Positions 38,201-48,961 of a stretch of 64,000 bases of DNA are shown piece by piece. The position numbers were made by a program, and so were the translations under genes. This DNA comes from Neurospora intermedia (Eukaryota; Ascomycota; Sordariomycetes; Sordariales; Sordariaceae). The notes under the pieces are model-generated. The model was given only the letters and a program-made list of their open reading frames with translations. It was not told the origin of the DNA and ran no database searches. The number at the start of each line of letters is the position of its first letter. Positions within the stretch are counted from its first letter, which is position 1. The stretch lies in the NCBI GenBank assembly GCA_037102815.1, contig BTPP01000004.1, positions 2,046,001 to 2,110,000 on the forward strand. Direction: 5' to 3'.

Positions 38201-39996
38201 CATATGTACACTACATACCAAGGGTGAACAATACGCCTCTGCAAGCATTTTCTTCGTTAGCGCGGTGAAATCGCAAGTGGCGAAAACTTTATTTTCCTTC
38301 AAAAGATGCTGGGTATGTCTGCTGCCAACGAGTTATATTTTGTAAATCGGCCATAGGGAAGTTTTGGAGCTCTTGTTGGCCTTATAAGAGAGAAACTGTC
38401 CTCAATTTGGAGTGACATGGGATAATGACAAAACATCTATCAAGCCGTCCTCTGTTGCTCGAGCGTCTGTTGCTTCATTATATCTCCTTTACTGCCTTCA
38501 AGACTTAAAAATAAACCTTCAACAATACAATACCCAATAGAAAGCTGAAATCCCCCCAAACTAGTAAAGCTCTGGCAAGTCTGTACCGGACTAACAAATA
38601 AGCTAGGACTGGATTGCATGTAGTGTAGAAGACGGCGCAAGCACCAAAACACTGACAGGCGCTGGGATACATGCCTTCTACTCCGGAGATAATTCCCATT
38701 CACAATGCATATCATCCAACCACTCTCCTCGCCCACGCCTACACCACGCTAACACAAGTGATCGGCATCAACCAAGATAACTTAAAAAAAAAAAACCTTT
38801 GTCGTTATCTACCAAAGCCAAGTGGAAGGCATGTCAACGGTCTCGCCAATCTTATCAACAGGTTCGAACACAAAGAGAAACCCGAACCTACTGGCCTACC
38901 ACTGGATGGGCTGCACCCCCAACAAGAGAAGATCGATCCACATGGAAGATCAAGCCTCACACCACCCATCCATCCCTTTGACTCCCCCGTCCACTCAAAA
39001 GACATCAAACATAAAGGGCTCCACCATCCTCTTGCTGAAGTGGTGGGCATGAATGCGGGGTGCATTAGGCCTGGGCAGACCTGTAGCCCAAAGCTCTTTG
39101 AAAAGTGAGATTGATGATGAGGCCGGCTAATGCGTTCACTAGTTATTCTACATTGACCAGACGTGCCACACTACAGGCAACCCAAAGAAGACACACCTGT
39201 GTGATTGTAGAGGCACCATGTTCTGAGATGTGAGTATTTATCTCAAGCGGCGCTCGGCTCTCCTGCCCATTGATTGACCCGGCCACAAAGAACCAAGCGA
39301 GTAGGATAGGGTGTTCGATGAAAAAGGACTCAATACCTAATAATACTCCTGTTGGACAAACACGAGATGATCTCAGATCTCTAGGACAATCACATACACT
39401 GAAAGACTTTCGCTCGGCAAATTACCGATTCTCCGAGCCAAGACGTAATGAACGAACAAACGACCTTCTGGAATTGTTCTTTGCGCCGAAAGTGGGCTTA
39501 GGTAGTAGCGTGGCCGGCCTCGGCTCTTCCTCTCATGATGCTGTGGCGCTCCTGGCGCTTCCACAAAAAGTCAGGTCACAGATATGTAACGCGGCCATGG
39601 TAAACGTACTGTAACATTGACAGGCCATGTCTCCACCAACTCCATCTGTCGAAAAAGTTTATCGGAAGCTGTGGTTGCATCCAGCATCCGAATTGAGAAG
39701 GCAGTTTGTCCGGAGAAGAAGACTAGGTACTTAGACCAGCCCCAGGGTAGTAGTAGAATGGATTATTACATGTGCGGTGTGTTGAGGAACCCTATACCAG
39801 TACCGATCCATACCGTTGGTAGCCGTATTACGCGCGGCTTATATTCCTTATCAGTCGACCGAACGGATGAATGGGGGAAAAAAAAGTCGTGTTATTATGG
39901 GCGTGTTTGGTTCAACCAACAGAATCAGATTTTGTATGGTGAATTTATCCCTGTCAGCCAACATGTTGCTTTTTGAGGTCTGCAACCGACGTCGGA
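35282..39996. other. Left flank of the gene desert
   Basis: 4.7 kb without a supportable gene; short ORFs on both strands lack codon bias. Normal base composition, no obvious RIP. Contents: a (GT)n tract at 35398-35411, a CCCAG tandem at about 37429-37450, and pyrimidine tracts at 37778-37810. The first few hundred bases upstream of 35281 will include the promoter of the unknown gene. Confidence 0.5.
37429..37450. repeat. CCCAG short tandem repeat
   Basis: About four copies of CCCAG in a row inside the desert flank. A simple repeat with no evident function. Confidence 0.8.
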
Positions 39997-40038
39997 CCCC
40001 CTTTACCCCCTATAACCCCCCTATAACCCCCCTATAAG
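39996..40038. repeat. CCCCCTATAA tandem repeat at the left edge of the RIP island
   Basis: Four degenerate copies of a 10-11 base unit of the form CCCCCTATAA (the first reads CCCCCTTTAC) stand exactly where base composition switches from normal to AT-rich. Such a tract could be the tail or terminus of a mobile element, or part of the insertion target. Confidence 0.85.
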
Positions 40039-40269
40039 CTTAATACAGCAAGTTCTTAGCCGTACCTCCCCTATACGTAGCTTACAGTAGACTACATAAG
40101 GCCCTATCGACTTCCCAATCCAGTATAGTGAATGCTCACTTTATTAGTTGCTAAACCCCCTCGTTTAGGTAGGGAGGATGAGAGCATTTTATTAGTTAAT
40201 AAGAATATTAAATAGTTGTAAAATTAATATATAGCGGGCCCCCCCTTCGAATTTAAACTTTTACTATAA

Positions 40270-41538
40270 ATACCTAACAATACGAAATAACTTAATATAA
40301 ACTATATTCGATAACGTATTTTTACGTTCGTACTAGCCGTATTTCTAACCGTTGTAGCGGTTATCCAGACTACTCGCCTTCGAAGGAGTAACAAAGCGGT
40401 ATATAAATTAGTCTATATTAATAAAGACGAAGGCGAATTAATTATTTATAATACCCTCTACCCCGACTATAAAACTAAGTTCTTTAATCTATACCGTATA
40501 TAGTACTACCCTTTTATCCAACTAGTTACATAGATATTACAATATACTACCGTATATAATACAAAATAGATATCCTTCGAATAGAAGCTTATAACCTTCT
40601 TATATATATATACTTACAATAAAACCTAGCGAAATACGGCCTACTACTTTAGCTATAATATAGAAATTATAAATTAGAACTTTTATAAGATTTTTAGTAC
40701 TATAGTCGTACTATACTACTATATTATTAAGCTTCCCTCTCTTAATATAGTATACAATTTGGGGGATATAGTATTAGTATTATATTTTAAAAACTATTTG
40801 AGCGCGGTAAACGGTATTTTAATTTATATACGGGTGTTTAAAACCGAGTTTAAAACGTAGTGTAGTCGAAAGGGATTTATATATTAGAACATTATAGTTA
40901 CCATCGGTCTAGACGGTCTTTTTATATACGTTCTACCGGGGGTAGAGGGATCGATATATAATTCTAGAATTATATAATTAATATTTAATTTAGGTAGTTT
41001 CGAAGTACTAGAGGGTAAATTTTATTTTAGTAATATAGGGTATTATATACGACGCAATATACTTATCTTATATTTAGCGATTTAATATTATTTTAATAAA
41101 TAGAGGGGTAGTATTAGCCGACCGAAGATTTAAAGGGAGCTATATAATATAAAGTATTCGAAGTATTATATAAAAGTTAAAATTACAATTAATATACTAA
41201 AAAGGAGGTAGAAGGTAGTAAAGTCGACGGTACCTAAATATAATATTAGGACCCAAATCGATATTATTTTTACCGTTACCGCGCTTTATAACTAAATCGA
41301 GCGTACCAATCCCAACGGTCCAATAGTAGAGACTAATAACGAAGGAAATAAAGCCGGCTATTAGAATAGTCGCGTATATAGTATTATTATTAATAATAAT
41401 AATAATAATAATAAGGATAAGGTTATAATTAATATAAATATCGAATAAAACGAGAGGATAGTAGGGTTTAAGGATATATTCGTATAGAGGATATAGGAGG
41501 GTTACTATCGCTAGCGGCGGGTAGAGAGGGTACGCTAA
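40270..41538 (+). pseudogene. Degenerate PIF/Harbinger-type DDE transposase
   Basis: One plus-strand frame (codons starting at positions with remainder 1 mod 3) stays aligned over about 1.25 kb with roughly nineteen TAA/TAG stops and no shift. Unrepaired reading gives, in family order: an N-terminal helical part (NKDEGELIIYNTLYPD, 40432-40467); an SYNIEIIN segment near 40657 where the family has the HTH-like ETISRxF; LYFKNYLSAVNGILIYI at 40777-40827 (family DGTH region); GLFIYVLPGVEGSIYNSRII at 40915-40974 (GWEGSAHDSR region); SNIGYY at 41029-41046; and KVKITINILKRR at 41173-41208 (ERxFGVLKRRW region). The catalytic D, D and E positions now read N (40810), N (40960) and K (41179). Start uncertain; likely natural stop at 41536. 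Clearly inactive. Confidence 0.82.
41392..41412. repeat. (AAT)7 run inside the transposase relic
   Basis: Seven AAT codons in frame with the decayed transposase, preceded by three ATT. In frame they read Asn; they probably derive from a GAT (Asp) run by RIP at TpG. Confidence 0.8.
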
Positions 41539-41816
41539 GTAAAGCGCTAATAAATATAATAACTATAAATTATTTATAATACGGCTATTTTCGCAATTCT
41601 AACTCAAATTTTAATACAAGGGTATTAAAATATTTATTAAATTAATTTAAATCGATTAATACCGGTTGTACGTATTTTAGAATTAAATTAAAAAAGCTAT
41701 TAGTATTATAAAACCGCCCATCTACCTAAGGTTAAAGTTAACGTCTACCGTCGCGGGCCCAGATCGCTATATTTTACCCTATCTTTACAATATTACTGCC
41801 CGCTAGAGCCTAAATT

Positions 41817-41912
41817 TACTAAGTACTAGACTACCTACTCTATTACCTACTCTACTACCTACCAAACTAGCTACTCTATTACCCACTAGATTAGCCACTC
41901 TACTAGGCACTA
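41817..41912. repeat. CTACTCTATTA-type minisatellite
   Basis: A degenerate array of about 12-15 base units built on CTACTCTA(T/C)TA. It lies between the transposase relic and the next decayed frame; the array is the most repetitive part of the RIP island. Confidence 0.75.
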
Positions 41913-42429
41913 AATTTTAACTTAGTAATATTTTATATTTTATACAATCAAACCCTATATTTCCCAACAATAACTTCTTTATACAATAATAATACGATTA
42001 CACTCTACGAAATAACTTTTTAACTACAATACGTACGAATACAAGAATATAAATAATAGAATCGGATTAACGAAAACTATTAAATAGTACAAAAAGATTA
42101 CGAAATTTCCCAATAGAGTAAAAGCCAATACTAATCTTAAAAAGCAGGCACCGGCGTATTATCGAAGTCAAACACTATATTAAACAATTATTCAACTAAT
42201 AATATCCTCGCCTTAAGTATATCTACGAACGCCGCCGTATATATTAAATCCCTCCTTAATTCGCTAATTAATTACTACTTTTTATTACCGTACATTCTTT
42301 TCAATAGGGATACCGTTAGAGCAACTAACGTACAAGAAAAATTAAAAGCGGTCGGACTAGAGGGGGGGTATAACTACAACAATAATAGTTAAGTAAACGA
42401 AGATTCGAATCCCTAAGAGAGAGCCTTAA

Positions 42430-43330
42430 ACCTAATATTAATAAAAGAGGCAAGCCGGTCTATATTAGCAATATAAATTATTCTTTTTTTAACTAGCCGG
42501 CGGACTTCAATCGCCTCCTCCTCATTGTTATTTAAATCCTCCTCTACCTCGTTAATATTACTAAATAATATATTATTAATATTTAAATATTTATTATACT
42601 ATATTTACTTACCGCTAGCGAATTCGGTATATAGGGTATTCTATTTAATTATAACTAAGGGATACTTACTCTTTATATACAACGTAAGGCGGGTATAAAT
42701 ATCGATAATATATTTACCCGTTACCTAATTAATAATAAAGAATAATACTATCTCCTTATAATTTATTAGTAGAATCGTCTTCAATTAATTCGCTTTAAAT
42801 CGGTTAACTAAAAAGGAAACTTACATATTTTTATAAATATTAAAAAGACTAGTAATCTCATTAAACATAACCCCCGTCTTATATATAAAACTCAATTATA
42901 ACCGGTAGTTCGCCTTAAATATATTCTAACAATTATATACCCGCTAGCACGACCAACTCTAATTAAAATACCTACCCCGTATAATTATAAGCGCCTTATC
43001 TAATACTACTATTAATTTTTTACCCTTTAGTCCCTCGGCAAGCGATTATTCCTTCTATATAGTAACTAACTTAGTAAGGAATAACATTATTTAACAACAA
43101 AACCATTTAAGCACACTACTAATCTCTTTAAACAATAGGAACTTATTATTAGATAAGGCGGATTTAATATTATTACTTATATTACTAGAATTAATAGTAA
43201 ATATATTAAAAAAAGATAAACTTACAATTAAATTCCTCTCTATCGAAAAGGGGACTATAGGATTCCTCTCTATCGAAGAAGAGATTATAGGATTTTTCTC
43301 TATCGAAGAAGGGACTTGGGTAGGGTAATT
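42430..43330 (-). pseudogene. Second decayed reading frame in the RIP island (minus strand)
   Basis: Read on the minus strand in one frame (including ATG at 42868 and CTT at 43111) this stretch gives long protein-like runs broken only by TAA/TAG, for example KGKKLIVVLDKALIIIRGRY near 43000 and MFNEITSLFNIYKNM at 42868-42824, ending in an acidic EVEEDLNNNEEEAIEVRR segment near 42530. C exceeds G on the plus strand here, opposite to the transposase relic, which supports a minus-strand coding origin. I do not recognise the protein. PIF/Harbinger elements often carry a second, Myb-like gene, but no Myb motif is visible. Confidence 0.5.
43231..43320. repeat. Three-copy 30-bp tandem repeat
   Basis: Three head-to-tail copies of exactly 30 bases (43231-43260, 43261-43290, 43291-43320), each containing CTCTATCGAA. 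Thirty bases is ten codons, so the frame of the minus-strand relic is kept across the array, which suggests it was an in-frame peptide repeat at that protein's N-terminus. Confidence 0.9.
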
Positions 43331-43900
43331 AATAGGGGTAAACTAGGACCGGAGGAATATAATATCCAATTATAACGACGGCGATAGAATTACAAAGTAA
43401 TTTACACCCGGTTACCTAGGTAATTAACGTACCCGAATAAGTAGTACCCAATTAATTCTAATATTAATTCGCCATAGAATAATTAGAATTAACCGGAGTT
43501 TAGAAATACAAAGCATTTAAAGCTAAGTTAGTTAATTAATTAGAGGAGTAAATTAAGGAGGTTAGGTAGAAGGAGGAGGGTATAAAGGAAGCATTACCTA
43601 TACGGCCGTAATATTATATTCCTAAATATTATAATAATTGGACAGTATAGAACTAAACTCTCTCAACTTTAAATAAATTTCGTAATTACAACGGCCGTTA
43701 TACACAAGCTTATTTAAACCAAACGTATCCTCATTAACGTTATTAACGAAGCTAACGATCTATAAGCAAGTAGTAAATATAATAGAGAAAGTAAAGGAAT
43801 AAATAATAGAAGGATAAAGGTATTAGTAATAAAGGATTTTAATTAATAGAATTATAAAATTAATACCTATATTTATACTCTACTCTACTCAATTCGACTC
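43312..43900 (+). pseudogene. Third decayed reading frame in the RIP island (plus strand)
   Basis: In the plus frame starting GGA at 43312 the sequence keeps protein-like runs separated only by TAA/TAG codons: FAIE then LELTGV (43456-43485), KYKAFKAKLVN (43492-43524), KEEGIKEALPIRP (43567-43605), NKFRNYNGRYTQAYLNQTY (43669-43725), then a Lys/Arg-rich tail. The helical charged middle and basic tail resemble a nucleic-acid-binding or coiled-coil protein, but I cannot assign a family. It starts back to back with the minus-strand relic, over the 30-bp repeat. Confidence 0.5.
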
Positions 43901-46280
43901 TATTTAATTAAATATTTAATTAGGTACTCAATTAGCTATAAACCCTCGATTTATATCAACTCGCTATTATTACTAATAATAATAGCTTTTATACACTAAT
44001 ACTACAATTTATTCAATTACAACTATTATTATAGTAGACTATTATTTATATCCCCCTTTTTATCTCCCAACTACTTATAATCAATAACCGCCACCCCCCA
44101 ACCCAGGAATCGCTTAAAAGTTATATAGTCTTATAGAACGGCTTCCCAGCTATCCAACAGTAGTAGCCACATATAAATACCTTCAATATCAAACTCGTTA
44201 CAGTAATCACAGTCTCGTAGCATCAAAATCGAAGCATTTGACAGAGAATTTCGACGATGCGCTGTACCCCATTGTATAGCCTCGCTTAATAACGCCACTA
44301 AATATATACCAGCGCTACTATACAATAAAAGATAAAAAAGAAAAGAAAGATAAATGGTACAATATCCCTGTTGGGTGCTGCAGATGGCGCTTTGTACACT
44401 CCTCTACCCCTGTTAAAATCAGGTTGAAAATCTGTTGCTTGAACCAAACGCGCCCTATTTCTTTTCAGGCACTCACCGAATGGCAGGTACGCATGGTGGT
44501 GTAGCATCGAGAAGAATTTCCGTGGGGAGAAAAGCTTATCTTTGGCGCAACGTCATAATCCATAGAGGTACCGGACTTTACACTACAATTACCAATCGTT
44601 CTCGGCCCTCAGCAGCAAAATGCTTCGAGAAGCTCGCGTGGTAGGAGTTACGGAAAGCACACGGTTGTTGCTTGTGGCGAAAGGTAGTCTTGACTTCTCG
44701 TCCATTAACCTCAAGCCGTGACCACAACAAGTAGGTGACCACGCTTCACTAAACTTAAACAGTTGTGTACATTCACAACAACGACGGGGACAGCTCCACG
44801 ACACTCAAGACGTCCTCAACCCCAACGAAGCACGTGGTTAACACACAGGACATAAAAGTCCGGGGTCACATACTACCCTCAGTAGGTATCCACCTACACA
44901 CACACCTTCCTTCCACTGTTCAATGCTATGCTCACCAACACCCAAATAGGAAAGACAGAAAGAGACCGCTCGAGGAAAATTTTTACAACACAAACAGGAA
45001 ATAGCGAGAGCTCAAAGAGCTATCCTGCCTGCCCTTGCTGACAAGGGAACCGACCAACAGCGGCTTGGGGAACCTACAACTTGCTTCCTGGTTGCTAAAC
45101 ACAAGACACCATAACGTTATGGCACGATGTTGAGTAGCATGGCATCATGCGCCCCCATCGTGTGTTCCTGACTGACAAAAGTCTCATACTCATGCGGTAA
45201 GAGTTTGGCAAGGATAACACGTGCACCACAAGATGCTTCTCTCGTTTGTATGAAAATCTCGATCCCAACATCATGATGATATATCTTTGAGGCAAGCGAG
45301 TGTATCATACCTATACACACAACGCATTTTGGCTGAAAGAACGTGGGGGGGGAGGGAATACCTCTAGGCGGCCACGCATAATCCGGGGAATAATGTCCGG
45401 CGGGTAAGGCCGATAATGTCCAGAACATCAAATGAAAACAGTCATGATCCATGGGCTTATCGTGGAGGGAGATTGACAGGAGTAAGTAAGACTTCGTACC
45501 CTCGAAGAGGAAGGTGAAAGGAGGGATACATGAGACACAGACAAGGACAAGGTTCGTTGTTATTGTTTTGGTAAGGACTTCGCAGTCCAATACTCCGCCT
45601 TTCTTTTCTCTTGCCGTCATGCCTTTACACTTTTTTCCCATTACACCCTACGCTGGCTTATCCCGAACAGACGTCAAGCCGCAAGAAGTTGGAGTTCATA
45701 CTCCGTAGGATGAACATTCAAGCATGAAACTGAAGATTCACTTGACATCAAGGATGCTCCTTCCCGTTTGCGGCAGCCAGAGGCGTAGTGCGAAAGAATA
45801 CAGCCGTACCTTCCAAATCATTGAAACATGGGTTGCATAAAGGAGCTGAGTCGTACCTTCCTTCGACTTCCCACCGTGGTCGCGAAAAGAAGAACCAAGA
45901 AGAGAAACCAAAAGAAAGAAACGTGCAGTACTAGCAGGCTGAGTCACCGGCCTGGCAGTCAGTTCCATATTGGCTCACCTAAAGCAGGATCCGGAGAATT
46001 ACAAATTGCGGCCATGGTCGTATGTTGCTTAGGTTGATTTGCGCCTGACACTGCCTCGTATCTCAGCCTCGTAGCTTCCTTCTTTGTTGCCTGGCCACTG
46101 CAATGCGGTATTCAATGACTGATCTTTCGTCAAGTCGCTTGAAGATGCTACTTACGGATGCCAGAAATATCATTGGGAGGTATCTTGTTAGTCGTCCCAG
46201 TTATAGGTAAAGGTAGAGTGACTTGGACATTACGTGAACACTCATTCGGTAAGAAAAGGCTAAAAAAAAGAAAAGAAGAG

Positions 46281-46310
46281 AAGAAGAAGAAGAAGAAGAA
46301 GAAGAAGAAA
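46281..46310. repeat. (AAG)n microsatellite
   Basis: Ten AAG units, the last reading AAA, in non-coding DNA. Confidence 0.9.
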
Positions 46311-48157
46311 GTGGATCTTTCACTTTGAGTCTCGGTTGACACTTGAGACAGAGAATTCCTCGACACGTTTTGATGAGCCAAGTATTACGCAGTAGACATC
46401 CTGAAAAAGTGAAACCCGGGACGGCAAGTAGATCGCTAGAGGTATATGATATGAAGTCAATCATGTAGGGAGAAGGGACCTTGGTCAGTTTGTCAGTCAC
46501 TGTCCTAGCTGTTTTTTTTCCTCATAAATATCTTGTACTGGTGTCATTGGGACAAGTGTCCAAGTGGGAGCAATGATCAGGATGACTTACCCAGACAATC
46601 ATAAGAGACTAAGCGTAGTACAAGATAGTTTCTTTTTTCTTATGCTATAGCAGTGTCATGGGGAAAGAAGATCGGTTTGTCCAGTCACTTGTCTGTCTTG
46701 AGGTCCTCTCCCCGTTCAAGATAGTTTGCCTATCGAATATCACAAATTTCTGGCTTCTCAGTGTTGGCATGTTGCTTCCGGGATCTAGACAGCCCTCTCT
46801 TGTCAGTCAAGGTTTATTCGACCCATTGAAATGTCAAGTTTTATCAATCCCACCGGTTTTCATGCCCCCATCTTTTCTATGATGGTCTATGTTTGGATGG
46901 AAACTACGGAGAGTCTTGGCTAAACATCCAAAGAGCCAGCAAAAGCACAATATAATACAGTTAACACCAAGACATCCACTCCACGGCCTTTCAAAGAGCT
47001 CTTTTGTTTCTGATCATGGGCCTTCGCTACAGAGAACTCCTTCTGCGTACCAAATAGCTTGGCCATCCAGAAGATAACAACTCAAGCGAGAGCGAGAGTG
47101 ATACGCACAAGGAGGCCAAGCAACAATGACACTCGTTGGTATCAGGTTCATTCGAACACACTGGACCCGAAGCGTCTATTCTACCGTGTCATTCCAATTG
47201 ACAGCTCTTTAGTTTTACCACAGCCCCTTATCTCGTTGGAAGTTTGGTATTATATTGTACCTGGTCAAGTAATCGTAGGGTTATTTCAAATGGACCAAAG
47301 ACAACACAAATTTAATATGTCTTTCAACGCGCAGGGCCGTGGAAGCATGCCTTCTGTTTGGAGCTGTAAAGCACTATATCGATATTATAACTTTGGGACA
47401 AGTCCTGCTCCACTAGGTATGAACATGGTGCAGGGTCGGTGTGTCGCAATCTTGCCTGTAGCTCTATGGACACACGACTAAAGAACCCGATTAGAATCCA
47501 GCGACCAGATTACATTGGATTGTATCTAAATTAGGTTCAATATTTTCAACGGGCATCCCGCTGGCTTCATGTTATGTGTTTTATCCCTCGTTAGGAAAAC
47601 CAAAAAAAGTGGTGAGTGATAGAAGAGAGTGATAACATCTAAAATGTGCCACACAAATCATGATAGGTATTTGCGATGAAGATGACAGTAGGTACAGGTA
47701 GGTAGGTAAGCAGCCCGGCAGGTGCCAACCCGGCATCGGCACCGTTCTTCCCTTCCTTCCTTCCGTCCTTCTTCATTCCGCCGCTGAGATTGCTGCCAGA
47801 CGTATCTCCGTACCTCTACAGTATCTTCCTAAGTCTCCTTCATCTGATCTCATCCAAGCCCCAAATTCCTCACTATGTTAGAGACTTCTGGCTTGGCCCT
47901 CCTTCCAACAACAACAACAACAACCGCTTGGTCAGATGGCAAAGCGGTTTACAGGACCTGCCGTTTAACCCCTAAAAACTCCAAGTCCAAAGACCTCTTG
48001 CGCGCCCGAACTGGGAATGGTGTATGTTGGGATACGTCAAGAGGCCTTTACATGCCTAGTAGTCGGTCTACCTATATGGTATCTGGGAACATTATAGCCA
48101 ACAGAAGCAATACAATGCAAACTGTCGCTATGAATGATTCCGTTATTGATTTCTTTG

Positions 48158-48160
<3 letters not shown>

Positions 48161-48214
<54 letters not shown>
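48161..48214. repeat. (TC)27 microsatellite
   Basis: Fifty-four bases of uninterrupted TC, the longest perfect simple repeat in the window; non-coding. Confidence 0.95.
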
Positions 48215-48219
<5 letters not shown>

Positions 48220-48961
48220 GAAAGGTGGTTGGTTATGATCGAACCAACCGTCGGTGAAACTTTTGTGCGGTTCTTGGTTGAACTCATTTCAACACCAGCT
48301 ATTGACTGTCCCCCTTTTTGATGACCAATTACCAGAACATATGTAAATAAATTTAGACTGATGCGATGAAGGAGGATTGCAGTTAAGTACATGATTGTTT
48401 CGAGGAAACAAAAATGGTGATAACCTCGCCCATGGATGCAGTGGCCACCCTGACAGCTTCCTATTGCACACCCGAGTCATACAACGGCAATAGAACCCAT
48501 GAAAGACACAGGAGCAAGAGACAACAATTTCCTATGCCTTGATGTTGAGACATGTATGATGGTTAGTTAGGTAGTCGTGGTATCCTGCAAAGCAAGACGT
48601 TTGATAGTTAGTATCTGAAAGCGTTTCTGAAAAGAGAAAGTAACTCACCCTTACAACTTCAGAGGATATTTTGCTTGTCTTTCTTGTTAACGCGGTTGAA
48701 CCAGGGAATTTTCATTTTGAACACTTTGGAGTGATATGAATTGAATATCCTATTTGACCTCCCAAACAGGACCTTCCACATGAAAACTATCTTCTCGAGA
48801 TTGAACACCGCTTAGCCACCGCAGTCGCTCGCTTATATACAAGCCATAACATCATCAAATCTCTTTCTTTTTCTTCCTCTCAAATATCCAACCCCTGAAC
48901 GTCATCTTCTCCCCTCACAGCCAGCTCAAAGCTCAACCCAACTCAAGTTCTCTGCATTAGT

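Larger units (their letters stand above)
39997..44100. mobile_element. RIP-mutated transposable-element island
   Basis: About 4.1 kb of strongly AT-rich DNA with almost no ORF above 60 codons. CpA and TpG are rare, TpA is very common and CpG remains, the pattern left by RIP (C to T in CpA on both strands). The left part reads as a degenerate PIF/Harbinger transposase on the plus strand. The rest holds decayed frames on both strands and short tandem arrays. Terminal inverted repeats and a 3-bp target duplication were not found by eye, so exact ends are uncertain and the island may contain more than one element. In Neurospora such islands are typically heterochromatic. Confidence 0.88.
44101..48961. 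other. Right flank of the gene desert
   Basis: 4.9 kb of normal-composition DNA without a supportable gene. Contents: a (AAG)10 tract at 46281-46310, a GGTAGGTAGGTA tract near 47693, TTCC repeats near 47753, an AAC repeat near 47908 and the (TC)27 tract at 48161-48214. The longest ORF (47059-47481, plus, 140 codons) has no Neurospora-like codon bias and no recognisable motif. Confidence 0.5.

Noticed and set aside
39997-44100. LTR or terminal inverted repeats of the RIP island
   Set aside because: Compared both edges by eye in direct and inverted orientation and found no convincing match; a computed self-alignment is needed.
47059-47481. 140-codon plus ORF in the desert flank
   Set aside because: AT-ending codons unlike the real genes here and no recognisable motif; no intron or start context supports it.
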